A stretch of DNA of 56,528 nt from Bacteroidales bacterium (GTDB taxonomy: Bacteria; Bacteroidota; Bacteroidia; Bacteroidales; UBA932): NCBI GenBank assembly GCA_017616475.1, contig JAFZYD010000076.1, positions 1-56,528 on the forward strand. The letters are read 5' to 3'. The translations under genes and the position numbers were made by a program. Under the pieces are notes generated by a model. The model had not been told where the DNA came from. It ran no database searches and worked only from the letters and a program-made list of their open reading frames with translations. Position 1 is the stretch's first letter. Each line of letters starts with the position of its first letter. Shown piece after piece: positions 40,957 through 49,441 of the stretch.

Positions 40957-42304
40957 CTTTCTCGAGACGGTTCACCTCGAAATCCACCGACTTGTCGCCA
41001 AGATTGTTCTTGCCGAACTCATAGTCTTTGCCGGGAAGGATGGCGTTGAGAATGATGCCCACGAGGGCAGCTACTGCAAGGCCGGAAAGTTTAACGGAAC
41101 CGATGGTGAGAGATCCTGCCTCGCTATAGGAGATACCTATTGCAAGCACCAGGATGAGCGCCATTACAAGCACGTTGCGGGACGATTTAAAGTCCACCTG
41201 ATTCTCCACTACGTTGCGCACGCCGACGGCGGAAATCATACCGTAGAGCACCAGCGAAACGCCGCCGATGGTGGCTGCCGGCATAGCTCCGATAAGTGCG
41301 GAGAACTTGGGGCAGAAACTCAGGATTATTGCGAAAACGGCTGCGATGCGAATCACGCGCGGGTCATAAACTTTGGTGAGGTTGAGCACTCCGGTGTTCT
41401 CGCCGTAGGTGGTATTTGCCGGGGCGCCGAACAGCGAAGCCAGGGAGGTAGCCAGACCGTCGCCCATAAGGGTGCGGTGCAGACCCGGATCCTCAAGATA
41501 GTTTATACCTGTGGTAGAGGAGATAGCACACATATCGCCTATATGCTCCATCATAGTTGCCAGTGAGATGGGGATGATGGCGATGATGGCTGCAAGAATC
41601 AGGCTCCAGTCAGGGTTGCTGAACACGGATATTGCGGTGTTCTCCCACTGCACGGGAAGACCTACCCAGGCTGCCTCCTTGACGGCGGTAAAGTCGCACA
41701 GGCCAAAGCAGGCGGCAACAATGTAAGAGCCGAGCACGCCCAGAAGGATGGGGATAATCTTTATCATACCCTTGCCCCAGATGTTGCACACAACAATAAT
41801 GGCGATTGCCAGCAGCGCAATCCACCAATTCTGGTTGCAGTTGTTGATGGCGGAACCGGCCAGGATGAGACCGATGGCGATGATTATGGGACCCGTTACA
41901 ATCGGCGGGAAGAAGCGCATCACCCTCTTTGCCCCGAAGGCAGCGAAAAGCCCTGCGAGAATAAAGTAGATGAGACCTGCGCAGAAGACGCCGATGCAGG
42001 CATAAGGGAGCGCCTGCGCCTGGGTGAGGCCACCCGCCATACCCATCTGGACCACAGTGGCGTAACCGCCGAGGAATGCGAACGAAGAGCCCAGGAATGC
42101 GGGCACTTTGAGCTTGGTGCAAAGATGGAAGATGAGAGTACCCAGACCTGCGAATAGCAGTGTAGCGGACATCGAAAGACCGGTGATGACAGGCACCAGT
42201 ACGGTGGCGCCGAACATCGCGAACATGTGCTGCAGACCGAGTGTCAGCATTCTGCCCGAACCTAACTTGCGGGCATCATAAATAGCTTGATCGCTGATTT
42301 TCAT
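40949..42304 (-). CDS. uraA: Uracil/xanthine permease, NCS2 family (UraA-like)
   Basis: The 451-aa NCS2 transporter has 14 helices and the motifs MLTLGLQHMFAMFGATVLVP at the start, GATANTTYGEN-type sequence (FGAPANTTYGENTGV) and the second-half signature GGVSLVLYGMI. These mark the UraA/PyrP branch for uracil rather than the xanthine branch. It is the first gene of the salvage operon, behind a TAnnTTTG box at 42348-42355. Confidence 0.92.
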   Translation of the reverse strand: MKISDQAIYDARKLGSGRMLTLGLQHMFAMFGATVLVPVITGLSMSATLLFAGLGTLIFHLCTKLKVPAFLGSSFAFLGGYATVVQMGMAGGLTQAQALPYACIGVFCAGLIYFILAGLFAAFGAKRVMRFFPPIVTGPIIIAIGLILAGSAINNCNQNWWIALLAIAIIVVCNIWGKGMIKIIPILLGVLGSYIVAACFGLCDFTAVKEAAWVGLPVQWENTAISVFSNPDWSLILAAIIAIIPISLATMMEHIGDMCAISSTTGINYLEDPGLHRTLMGDGLATSLASLFGAPANTTYGENTGVLNLTKVYDPRVIRIAAVFAIILSFCPKFSALIGAMPAATIGGVSLVLYGMISAVGVRNVVENQVDFKSSRNVLVMALILVLAIGISYSEAGSLTIGSVKLSGLAVAALVGIILNAILPGKDYEFGKNNLGDKSVDFEVNRLEKDE

Positions 42305-42341
42305 AATATATTTGGTTGTATGATTATTGCCCAGTTTTCGC

Positions 42342-42358
42342 GCGTAGCAAAGTTACGC
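42342..42358 (-). promoter_or_regulatory. uraA promoter -7 box inside a small inverted repeat
   Basis: The -7 box taactttg (minus strand, 42348-42355) sits within gcgta-gcaaagt-tacgc, a 5-bp inverted repeat. A -33 TTTG-like element (tttggttgg) lies upstream on the minus strand. The repeat could be an operator overlapping the promoter core. Confidence 0.45.
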
Positions 42359-42420
42359 CAAACCATCCAACCAAACACCCCCTGCCCGTTTTTTCTATTT
42401 ACATTTTTTCAACATAAAAA

Positions 42421-42448
42421 AGCCGGTCTGAAGTGCATCAGACCGGCT
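42421..42448. terminator. Terminator of the rhamnose operon
   Basis: agccggtctga / tcagaccggct forms an 11-bp stem with a 6-nt loop, with A-tract before and T-tract after it on the plus strand. It therefore works on the minus strand for the rhamnose operon (stop at 42467) and could act on both. Confidence 0.85.
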
Positions 42449-42466
42449 TTTCTACAAACGGCGCGG

Positions 42467-43498
42467 CTATCCTATCAACTGCGGGAGAAAGATTGAGAAG
42501 ATAAGAATGGCCAGGCCGATGGCCAGGGTCCAGATGATTTTGGATTTACACCCTTTCCACTCTTTGAGCACAATGCCCCAGAAATTGGAGAAGAGGATAT
42601 CCAGCGACATCAGGATTGCCCAGGCGAAGGCCAGCAGCGCGGGAGACGAAGTGAGGAACGCCTTGCCCAGCGACAGGCCAAAGAACTGGCTGTACCAGAG
42701 GATACCGGCCAGGGCGCAGAACAACAGGTTGTGGCCCCAGAGCTTGCCTTTCTTGTAGTCGCCCCAGGTCTTGTTCTTGGTGTTCTGGGAGAAACAGTAG
42801 ACGGCGTTTACAATGAAGCCGCCTATGGTAACCAGCAGCACCGCGGGGAGCTGCTTGAACATCTCGTTGGTCCCTTCGAAGAACATTTTGTTGCCGCAAC
42901 CCAGGCCAATTGCGAAGCAGGCGCTCATAAAGCCCGAAATAAGCGCTACGAGGATACCCTTGCCAAAGTTGAAGCGCTGGGGCTCGGCCCCGTCCTTCTT
43001 GTCTTTGGCAGTGGCTTTGGCCCTCATACTGCCCGCCAGGCCAATGATGAGCACGCCAATGAACATAACCACGACTCCGGCTATTACCGCACCGGTGATG
43101 GTGCCCACCGCGCCGGAGCTAAGTCCCAGCAGGTCGGTGGCGACCGGGGTCAGAATAACGCCGAGCGCGGAGCAGATACCCAGCGCCAGGCTCTGGCCCA
43201 GCGCGACGCCAAGGTAGCGCATCGACAGGCCGAAGGTAAGGCCTCCGATGCCCCACAGCATACCGAAGAAGATAGTGAGCAGCGTCGCCTTGGGATCGGC
43301 ACTATAGAGCGACATAAGGTTTTCGCCCGGAGTCACTGCCAGCAGAGCACCGAGGAACGGGAATATGAGCCAGGCGAAGACGCCCTGAACAATCCAGTAG
43401 CTCTCCCAGCTCCACTCCTTGATTTTGTTGATAGGGACGTAGCTGCTCGCCTGGCAGAACGCACCTATCGCAATAATTAACAGACCTATAAAAATCAT
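42467..43498 (-). CDS. rhaT: L-rhamnose/proton symporter
   Basis: The 343-aa membrane protein has ten helices and the RhaT signatures SYVPINKIKEWSWESYWIVQG near the N-terminus and GGLTFGLSMRYLGVALGQSL. Nearly identical patterns occur in enterobacterial RhaT. It imports L-rhamnose with protons and is the last gene of the rha operon, 12 nt after rhaA. Confidence 0.95.
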   Translation of the reverse strand: MIFIGLLIIAIGAFCQASSYVPINKIKEWSWESYWIVQGVFAWLIFPFLGALLAVTPGENLMSLYSADPKATLLTIFFGMLWGIGGLTFGLSMRYLGVALGQSLALGICSALGVILTPVATDLLGLSSGAVGTITGAVIAGVVVMFIGVLIIGLAGSMRAKATAKDKKDGAEPQRFNFGKGILVALISGFMSACFAIGLGCGNKMFFEGTNEMFKQLPAVLLVTIGGFIVNAVYCFSQNTKNKTWGDYKKGKLWGHNLLFCALAGILWYSQFFGLSLGKAFLTSSPALLAFAWAILMSLDILFSNFWGIVLKEWKGCKSKIIWTLAIGLAILIFSIFLPQLIG

Positions 43499-43510
43499 AG
43501 CCGGAAACGT

Positions 43511-44764
43511 TTAGCGTTTGCTGGTAACCTGTGCTTCGTATTTCTGGATAACCTCGATGAACTCGTCGCCCACGGGCACGTTGTTCTTGAGGCAGAACAT
43601 ATCGTAGATGGCGCCCCAAGGCATAGCCTTTGCCTCTTCGTAGAGTGCGAGCACCTCAAAGTGCTTGTCTTCGAGCTCATATTTGCTCATAAGCTCACGC
43701 GGCTCCAGCATTGCGCGCAACATACACTTCTGTGCAGCGCGGCTGCCGGTTACGTATGCGCCGACGCGGTTCATAGCGCCGTCGAAATAATCCAGACCGT
43801 AATGTACGCGCTCCAGAGCGTTTGCGCGAACTATCTCTGCAAAGAGCTCCAGGGTATTGTCGTCCATAATGGTAACGTGGTCGGAATCCCAGCGGATGGG
43901 ACGGCTAACGTGCAGCATAAGCTCGGGCACGAAGTTGAGCAGTGCGGATACCTTGTCGGCGGGAATCTCTGCGGGATGATAGTGACCGGTGTCGATTGTA
44001 GGGATCTTGCCGTTGGCGGCAGCGTATGCAGTGTAGAAGTCGTGCGAACCTACGGTGAAGCTCTCCAGGCCGATGCCGAACACCTTGCCCTCGATGCAGT
44101 CTTTCATATGCTTCTTGTCCTCTGCAAATATCTTGTCCAGGGAGTCCTTGAGCAGGCTGCGGTACAGCATATGGTTAACAGAAACATCCTTGCAGCCGTC
44201 GTGAACCCAAACGTTCAGGATACAAGGGTCGTTCTGGGCCTTACCCATTGCGTCGGCGATGTCACGGCAGCGCTTTGTGTGCTCGATCCAGAAATCGCGG
44301 ATGCCCTTGTCGGGATTTGAAAGCGACAGGTTGCCGCTCTTGGGATGCGAGAAGGAAGTGGAGTTGAAGTCCAGCTTGGTATCGTTGGCCTTGCCCCACT
44401 CTATCCAGCTCTTGAAATAGTCTACAGTGACCTCGTCGCGGTCTACGACTTTGCCCTGGAAGTCGCCGTAAATCTCGTGCAGATTCAGACGGTGGTTACC
44501 GGGGATCAGGCTCTTGGCCTTGAGTACGTCAGCGCGCAGTTCATCTATGTTGCGGGCAGCGCCGGGATAGTTGCCGGTGGACTGAATGCCGCCCGAGAGG
44601 GCGCCGGCCTGAACCTCGAAGCCCTTTACGTCGTCTGCCTGCCAGCAGTGCATAGAGAGATGGAAATTCTGGAGTTGCTCCAGCACTTTGTCGGTGTCGA
44701 TACCGATGGCGGCGTAGCGCTCTTTGGCCAGTTCGTAAGCCTTGATTACTTGTTGTTCTTTCAT
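43511..44764 (-). CDS. rhaA: L-rhamnose isomerase
   Basis: The 417-aa protein has the RhaA patterns FHLSMHCWQADDVKGFE at the start, DFNSTSFSHPKSGNLSLSNPD, WVHDGCKDV, and the metal-binding region ESFTVGSHDFYTAYA with DTGHYHPAE. It interconverts L-rhamnose and L-rhamnulose using Mn2+/Zn2+. The length fits the family, and it lies 17 nt after rhaB. Confidence 0.95.
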   Translation of the reverse strand: MKEQQVIKAYELAKERYAAIGIDTDKVLEQLQNFHLSMHCWQADDVKGFEVQAGALSGGIQSTGNYPGAARNIDELRADVLKAKSLIPGNHRLNLHEIYGDFQGKVVDRDEVTVDYFKSWIEWGKANDTKLDFNSTSFSHPKSGNLSLSNPDKGIRDFWIEHTKRCRDIADAMGKAQNDPCILNVWVHDGCKDVSVNHMLYRSLLKDSLDKIFAEDKKHMKDCIEGKVFGIGLESFTVGSHDFYTAYAAANGKIPTIDTGHYHPAEIPADKVSALLNFVPELMLHVSRPIRWDSDHVTIMDDNTLELFAEIVRANALERVHYGLDYFDGAMNRVGAYVTGSRAAQKCMLRAMLEPRELMSKYELEDKHFEVLALYEEAKAMPWGAIYDMFCLKNNVPVGDEFIEVIQKYEAQVTSKR

Positions 44765-44781
44765 ATCGGATTAATTGTTTG

Positions 44782-46257
44782 TTATTTTGATATTATCTCT
44801 TTGAATCTCTTGTAAGCGGCGTCCCAAAGCTCTGTATCCTGCGGCAGATACTCCTCCAGAGTGATGCTGCGGCCAATCAGGGCGCGCATTTCCTCCTTGG
44901 TGTTCACGATGCCTGCGGCACGGGCCTGAATCATAACGTTGCCGATGGTGGTCGCCTCCGAAGGACCCGCCAGCACGCGCAGTTTGGTAGCATTGGCTGT
45001 AATCTGGTTCAGCAGGGCGTTCTTGCTGCCGCCGCCAATAATGTGCAGCACCTCTATGGGCTCCTTTACAAACTTGCTGTTGAGGGTGTCAATTACGTTG
45101 CGATACTTGAGCGCCAGGCTTTCGAAGATGCAGCGCACCAGCGCCTTGTCGTCTTCGGGAACAGCCTCGCCGTGGGAACGGCAATAATCTTTGATGGCCT
45201 TCTCCATATCGTCCGGAGCGGCAAACACAGGGTCATCCGGGTCCACGAACGACACGAAGGGCTTGGCCTGGCCCATCATCTCCACAATCTGCGGATAGCT
45301 GTAGTCCTTGCCCTGCTCCGCCCAGCGCACGCGGCACTGCTCCAACAGCCACATACCGGTAACGTTCTTTAGGAAGCGGATGGTGCCGTCTATGCCGCCT
45401 TCGTTGGTATAATTCTCCTTGAACGACTCTTCGCCTATAATGGGCTCATAGGCCTCGATGCCAATCAGCGACCAAGTGCCGGAAGAGAGGTAGGCGAAAT
45501 TCTTTGTGGTGGCGGGCACGGCGGCCACGGCGCTGCCGGTGTCGTGACCTGCAACTGCAATGACCCTTACGGGGCCCAGGCCCGTTTCGCGCGCCAGTTC
45601 GTCGGTGAGCGGACCCACCACGTGGCCCGGCATAACAATCCCCGGGAAGAGGTCGGGGTCAATTCCTGCGGCCTCCAGCAACCCTTCGTCAATCTTCTTG
45701 TCGTAGGGGTTCAGGAACTGCGAAGTGGAGAGGATTGTGTATTCGCACACCATATTGCCCGTCATAAGGAACGACAGTGCGTCGGGCAGGAAAAGCACCC
45801 TGTCGGCCGCCTCCAGGGAGGAGTTGCCCTCGCGGTGGAGAGTGAACAGCTGGAACAGAGTGTTGAAGTTCATAAACTGAATGCCGGTGCGGCGGTATAC
45901 CTCATCTTTGGGAACAATCTTGAAATATTCCTCCATCATTCCGTCTGTGTACGGGTCGCGGTAGGCGCGAGGCTGCGAAAGGATATGCCCGTCGCTGCCC
46001 ACGCAAACAACATCCACGCCCCAGGTGTCAACGCCGATGGAGGCTACCTCAATGCCGCGGGAGCCCACTTTCTTGAGCCCCTTGCGGATTTCATCGAACA
46101 GATAATAAAGATTGCAATAGGTACGACCGGCGATTGTAGAGAAACCGTTGGGGAAGCGGTGAACCTCTTCCAGCTCCAGTTTGCCATTGTCCAGTTTAGC
46201 CAGCACGACCCTGCCGCTGGTCGCGCCAAGGTCCACACTTATAGAATTAAAAGCCAT
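44782..46257 (-). CDS. rhaB: L-rhamnulokinase
   Basis: The 491-aa FGGY kinase starts SVDLGATSGRVVLAKLDNGK and has SIGVDTWGVDVV, VAGHDTGSAVAAVP, SSGTWSLIGIE and IGGGSKNALLNQITANAT, characteristic of RhaB. It phosphorylates L-rhamnulose at C1. It is the first gene of the operon behind a TAnnTTTG box (taattttg, minus strand, 46285-46292). Confidence 0.95.
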   Translation of the reverse strand: MAFNSISVDLGATSGRVVLAKLDNGKLELEEVHRFPNGFSTIAGRTYCNLYYLFDEIRKGLKKVGSRGIEVASIGVDTWGVDVVCVGSDGHILSQPRAYRDPYTDGMMEEYFKIVPKDEVYRRTGIQFMNFNTLFQLFTLHREGNSSLEAADRVLFLPDALSFLMTGNMVCEYTILSTSQFLNPYDKKIDEGLLEAAGIDPDLFPGIVMPGHVVGPLTDELARETGLGPVRVIAVAGHDTGSAVAAVPATTKNFAYLSSGTWSLIGIEAYEPIIGEESFKENYTNEGGIDGTIRFLKNVTGMWLLEQCRVRWAEQGKDYSYPQIVEMMGQAKPFVSFVDPDDPVFAAPDDMEKAIKDYCRSHGEAVPEDDKALVRCIFESLALKYRNVIDTLNSKFVKEPIEVLHIIGGGSKNALLNQITANATKLRVLAGPSEATTIGNVMIQARAAGIVNTKEEMRALIGRSITLEEYLPQDTELWDAAYKRFKEIISK

Positions 46258-46284
46258 ATTGTTGTTTTGTTGAATTCAATCTCT

Positions 46285-46292
46285 CAAAATTA
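46285..46292 (-). promoter_or_regulatory. -7 box of the rhamnose operon
   Basis: taattttg on the minus strand lies 27 nt before the rhaB ATG and separates the rha operon from the PhnP-like gene upstream. The surrounding A/T-rich bases leave room for a regulator, but no clear operator repeat is visible. Confidence 0.5.
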
Positions 46293-46304
46293 AATATTCT
46301 TTGT

Positions 46305-47072
46305 TTAAAAGACAAGTTGCAATCCGTCGTACGCCGGTTCCACGCCGGGCGGCAGGGCCGCCTTGAACGCCTCGTGGGCGGGCAACTGGTGCGAAAGATG
46401 GGTGAAGAAAGAACGCCTTGCGCCCACTTTTTCAACCACTTGCATTGCCTCTGCCACATTAAAGTGGGAAATATGTTTTTCGTAGCGGATTGTGTTCACC
46501 ACAAAAATGTCCACCCCGCGGAATTTTTCTATTTGTTCATCGCTTATGCTGCTGGCGTCGGTCAAATAGCCGAAGGCGCCGAAGCGGAAGCCCAGCACCG
46601 GCAGCATATAGTGGAGGGCACGGACGGGAATTATCTCCACTCCGTTTATCTTGAAGGGCTCCTCGCCTATAGTGTGGAGGTCGTACTGCGGCGCGCCCGG
46701 GTAAGGGTGCTCTTCAAAAGCGTAAGCATATTCCTGGCGGAGCGAGGCCTGCACGTACGGCTCGCAATAGATTGGAAAGGCGCGCTTCTCAAAATAGTTA
46801 AAACTGCGCACGTCGTCCAGGCCGCCGGTGTGGTCCTTGTGGTTGTGGGTCAGCAGTATGGCGTCTATGTGGCTTATGTTTTCCCGCAGCATCTGGCTGC
46901 GGAAATCTGGTCCTGCGTCCACCAGCAGCTTGAGCCCCTCGTACTCCACGTAAACCGAAGCCCGCAGCCTTTTGTCGCGAGGGTCGGCCGACCGGCACAC
47001 GGGGCAGCTGCAACCGAGCATAGGGACGCCGGACGAAGTGCCGGTGCCCATAAATATCACTTTGTTTGCCAT
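46305..47072 (-). CDS. PhnP-like metallo-beta-lactamase-fold hydrolase
   Basis: The 255-aa protein carries the MBL metal motif LLTHNHKDHTGGLDD (HxHxDH) and GTGTSSGVPMLGCSCPVC with a Cys set near the N-terminus that can bind a structural zinc, as in PhnP-type cyclic phosphodiesterases. SFFTHLSHQLP near the end supplies a further metal His. The natural substrate in Bacteroidetes is unknown. It follows mtaB with a 1-nt gap. Confidence 0.88.
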   Translation of the reverse strand: MANKVIFMGTGTSSGVPMLGCSCPVCRSADPRDKRLRASVYVEYEGLKLLVDAGPDFRSQMLRENISHIDAILLTHNHKDHTGGLDDVRSFNYFEKRAFPIYCEPYVQASLRQEYAYAFEEHPYPGAPQYDLHTIGEEPFKINGVEIIPVRALHYMLPVLGFRFGAFGYLTDASSISDEQIEKFRGVDIFVVNTIRYEKHISHFNVAEAMQVVEKVGARRSFFTHLSHQLPAHEAFKAALPPGVEPAYDGLQLVF

Positions 47073-47073
47073 A

Positions 47074-48315
47074 TTACAATTCGACTTCGACTATCTGCCC
47101 CACCAGCGCGGGGTCGTAGTCGCGTTCTACCTTTATATAGTTGCGGCTGTAGCCGAACATCTTTCCGTCGCGCACGGTGCTCTCGAAAAGCACCTGCTCC
47201 CGCCGGCCGCGGTTGGCGGCGTAAAACTCGCCGTGCAACCTTTCGCACAGCTCTTCAAGAGCCTGCACACGGGCCTTTTTCTCCCCTTCCGGAACCTGGC
47301 CCGGCATATCGGCGGCCGGGGTGCCGGCGCGGCGGGAGTAAGGGAAAATGTGGATGAAGGCGGGCCGTATCTCCTCGAGAAATCTGTATGTAGTTTCAAA
47401 ATCTTCCCGGCTTTCGCCAGGGAAGCCCACAATAACGTCTATGCCAAAAAAGACCCCTTCCATCTTACTGCGGATATACTCTATTTTGCGACGGAAGAAA
47501 CCGGTGTTGTAGCGACGGTGCATAGCGGCCAGGATTCGGTCGCAGCCCGACTGCAGCGGGATGTGGAAGTGCGGCAGAATCTTGGTGCCGGAAGCAATCC
47601 AATCTATCATTTCGTCTGTGAGCAAGTTGGGCTCGATGGACGATATCCGGTAGCGCTCTATCCCGTCCACACCGTTCAGGGCGCGCAGCAGGTCAAAGAA
47701 AGTCTCGCCGGTGGTCTTGCCAAAATCGCCCGTGTTGACGCCGGTAATCACCACCTCCTTGAAGCCGGCGGCCGCAATTTCGCGTGCCTGCGCCACTATT
47801 TCCGCTATTGGGGCGTTGCGGCTGTCGCCGCGGGCCAGGGGCACGGTACAGTAGGTGCAATGGTAGTCGCAGCCGTCCTGGACCTTCAAAAAGGCCCGGG
47901 TGCGCCCCACTGAAGAATGGGCCGGGAAATACTTGAGGCTCTCCCCGATGGGCTTTATAAACAGTTTTGTTTCCAGGGAATCTGCCGTGGCTATTTCCAG
48001 TATTTCACCTTTGAAGTCGCTGCCGACCACTGCCCAGACGCCCTCCAACGCCGCCAGCTGCTGTGCCTTGAGTTGCGCCTGGCAGCCGGTGACCACAATG
48101 CGGGCCTGTGGGAATTTGCGGTGGTAGCGGTTTATTATGTTGCGCCCTTTTTTGTCCGCGTGCTCCGTTACCGAGCAAGTGTTTATAACGTAGATGTCGG
48201 CGCTCTGCCCCGGCTCCACAATCTCGAATCCGGCGGCGGCAAAGCGGCGGGCCATTGCAGATGACTCGGCAAAGCTCAGTTTGCAACCCAGAGTATCAAA
48301 CGCTGCCCGCTTCAT
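47074..48315 (-). CDS. mtaB: tRNA t6A37 C2-methylthiotransferase MtaB
   Basis: The 413-aa radical-SAM enzyme has an N-terminal UPF0004 domain (DTLGCKLSFAESSAMARRF, VINTCSVTEHADKKGRN, VTGCQAQLKA with three cluster cysteines), the radical-SAM CDYHCTYCTVPLARG cluster and a TRAM-like end. The N-terminal TLGCKLN-type motif and length place it with MtaB/YqeV, which makes ms2t6A in tRNA. It lies 1 nt after folB. Confidence 0.93.
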   Translation of the reverse strand: MKRAAFDTLGCKLSFAESSAMARRFAAAGFEIVEPGQSADIYVINTCSVTEHADKKGRNIINRYHRKFPQARIVVTGCQAQLKAQQLAALEGVWAVVGSDFKGEILEIATADSLETKLFIKPIGESLKYFPAHSSVGRTRAFLKVQDGCDYHCTYCTVPLARGDSRNAPIAEIVAQAREIAAAGFKEVVITGVNTGDFGKTTGETFFDLLRALNGVDGIERYRISSIEPNLLTDEMIDWIASGTKILPHFHIPLQSGCDRILAAMHRRYNTGFFRRKIEYIRSKMEGVFFGIDVIVGFPGESREDFETTYRFLEEIRPAFIHIFPYSRRAGTPAADMPGQVPEGEKKARVQALEELCERLHGEFYAANRGRREQVLFESTVRDGKMFGYSRNYIKVERDYDPALVGQIVEVEL

Positions 48316-48316
48316 A

Positions 48317-48697
48317 TCAGAAACTCATTGTGACGCAGGCCGCAGTATGCCCGGTGTCCAGAGCTGCGGGAGAATAGTCGAACGGCGGCTGCATCTTGCA
48401 GATGGTTACGGTGGCAGATTTCACTTTGGGCGCGTAATAACGCACGTTCTTGAGGATGGTACCCGCCACTTTCTCCAGCAAATTCACCGGAGTCTGCATA
48501 GCATCCTTAACTATGTTATAGAGCACCGAATAGTCCACAGTGTGCTTGAGATCGTCGGTTGCGGCAGCCTTTCGCAGGTCCACCACGCAGGTTAGATTCA
48601 CCTCATAGTCGGCCCCTACAATGCGTTCGTCCGGCAGGCAGCCGTGGTATGAGTGGAACTTCAGACCCTTTAGCTCTATAACTGAGTTTTTATTCAT
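48317..48697 (-). CDS. folB: Dihydroneopterin aldolase
   Basis: The 126-aa protein matches FolB: IELKGLKFHSYHGCLPDERIVG (usual L-x-F-x-x-x-H-G-v/c-x-x-E-r-x-x-G), YEVNLTCVVDLRKAA, and the catalytic LLEKVAGTILKNV. It cuts dihydroneopterin to hydroxymethyl-dihydropterin in folate synthesis, probably as an octamer. It sits 24 nt from the methyltransferase gene. Confidence 0.92.
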   Translation of the reverse strand: MNKNSVIELKGLKFHSYHGCLPDERIVGADYEVNLTCVVDLRKAAATDDLKHTVDYSVLYNIVKDAMQTPVNLLEKVAGTILKNVRYYAPKVKSATVTICKMQPPFDYSPAALDTGHTAACVTMSF

Positions 48698-48721
48698 ATA
48701 ACAGCCGTTAACTTATTGATT

Positions 48722-49435
48722 CTATGCAGATATAACAAACACGCAAGGTCGCTTGCCAATGGTCGGAACCTGCCTCTTCCACTCCCCTGCGGTGCGCGTT
48801 GCAATAAAGGCGTCCGGGCAGGTGATGTCGGCGGCGATGCATATCCGGGTGTCTGAAGAAAGCACCTCCAGCATATCGGCCAGGAGCGCGTCGTTGCGGT
48901 ACGGTGTTTCAATTATTATCTGGGTCTGACCGGTGCGGCGGGAAATCTTCTCCAGTTCTGCCAGGCGCGCGCGGCGTTCGGCCGGTTTAACCGGGAGATA
49001 GCCGGTAAAGGCGAACGACTGGCCGTTCATCCCGGAAGACATAAGGGCCAGCATAAGCGACGACGGTCCCACCAGCGGCACGACTTCGATGTTATGACGG
49101 TGCGCCGCGGCCACCAGCACGCCGCCCGGGTCGGCCACCGCCGGAAGCCCGGCTTCGCTTATAAGCCCCACGTCGCGCCCGTCTTCAAGCAGTTTGACAT
49201 AGGCGGCGGCATCGGCGTCGGCGGTGTGTTCGTTGAGTTCGTAGAAGGTCAGGCCGTCTATCTGCCCCTTGAGGCCGGCGGAGGAAAGGAAACGGCGCGC
49301 GGTGCGCACCTCCTCCACCACGAAAGTATCGAGTTTTGCAATGCAATCGAAAACGGCGGCAGGGAGTACCTGCCTGGGGTCACCATCGCCCAGCGGCGAA
49401 GGTATCAGATATAATTTGCCTTTCACGGAAGGCAA
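48722..49435 (-). CDS. RsmI-like SAM-dependent methyltransferase
   Basis: The 237-aa tetrapyrrole-methylase-fold protein has KLYLIPSPLGDGDP at the start, LISEAGLPAVADPGGVLVAAAHR and VVPLVGPSSLMLALMSSGMNG, all RsmI features. RsmI 2'-O-methylates C1402 of 16S rRNA. Bacteroidetes carry both RsmI and a shorter paralogue, and the early ProSer-Pro-Leu-Gly-Asp (in place of TPIGN) fits the paralogue, so the exact target is open. Confidence 0.85.
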   Translation of the reverse strand: MPSVKGKLYLIPSPLGDGDPRQVLPAAVFDCIAKLDTFVVEEVRTARRFLSSAGLKGQIDGLTFYELNEHTADADAAAYVKLLEDGRDVGLISEAGLPAVADPGGVLVAAAHRHNIEVVPLVGPSSLMLALMSSGMNGQSFAFTGYLPVKPAERRARLAELEKISRRTGQTQIIIETPYRNDALLADMLEVLSSDTRICIAADITCPDAFIATRTAGEWKRQVPTIGKRPCVFVISA

Positions 49436-49441
49436 ATTTAC

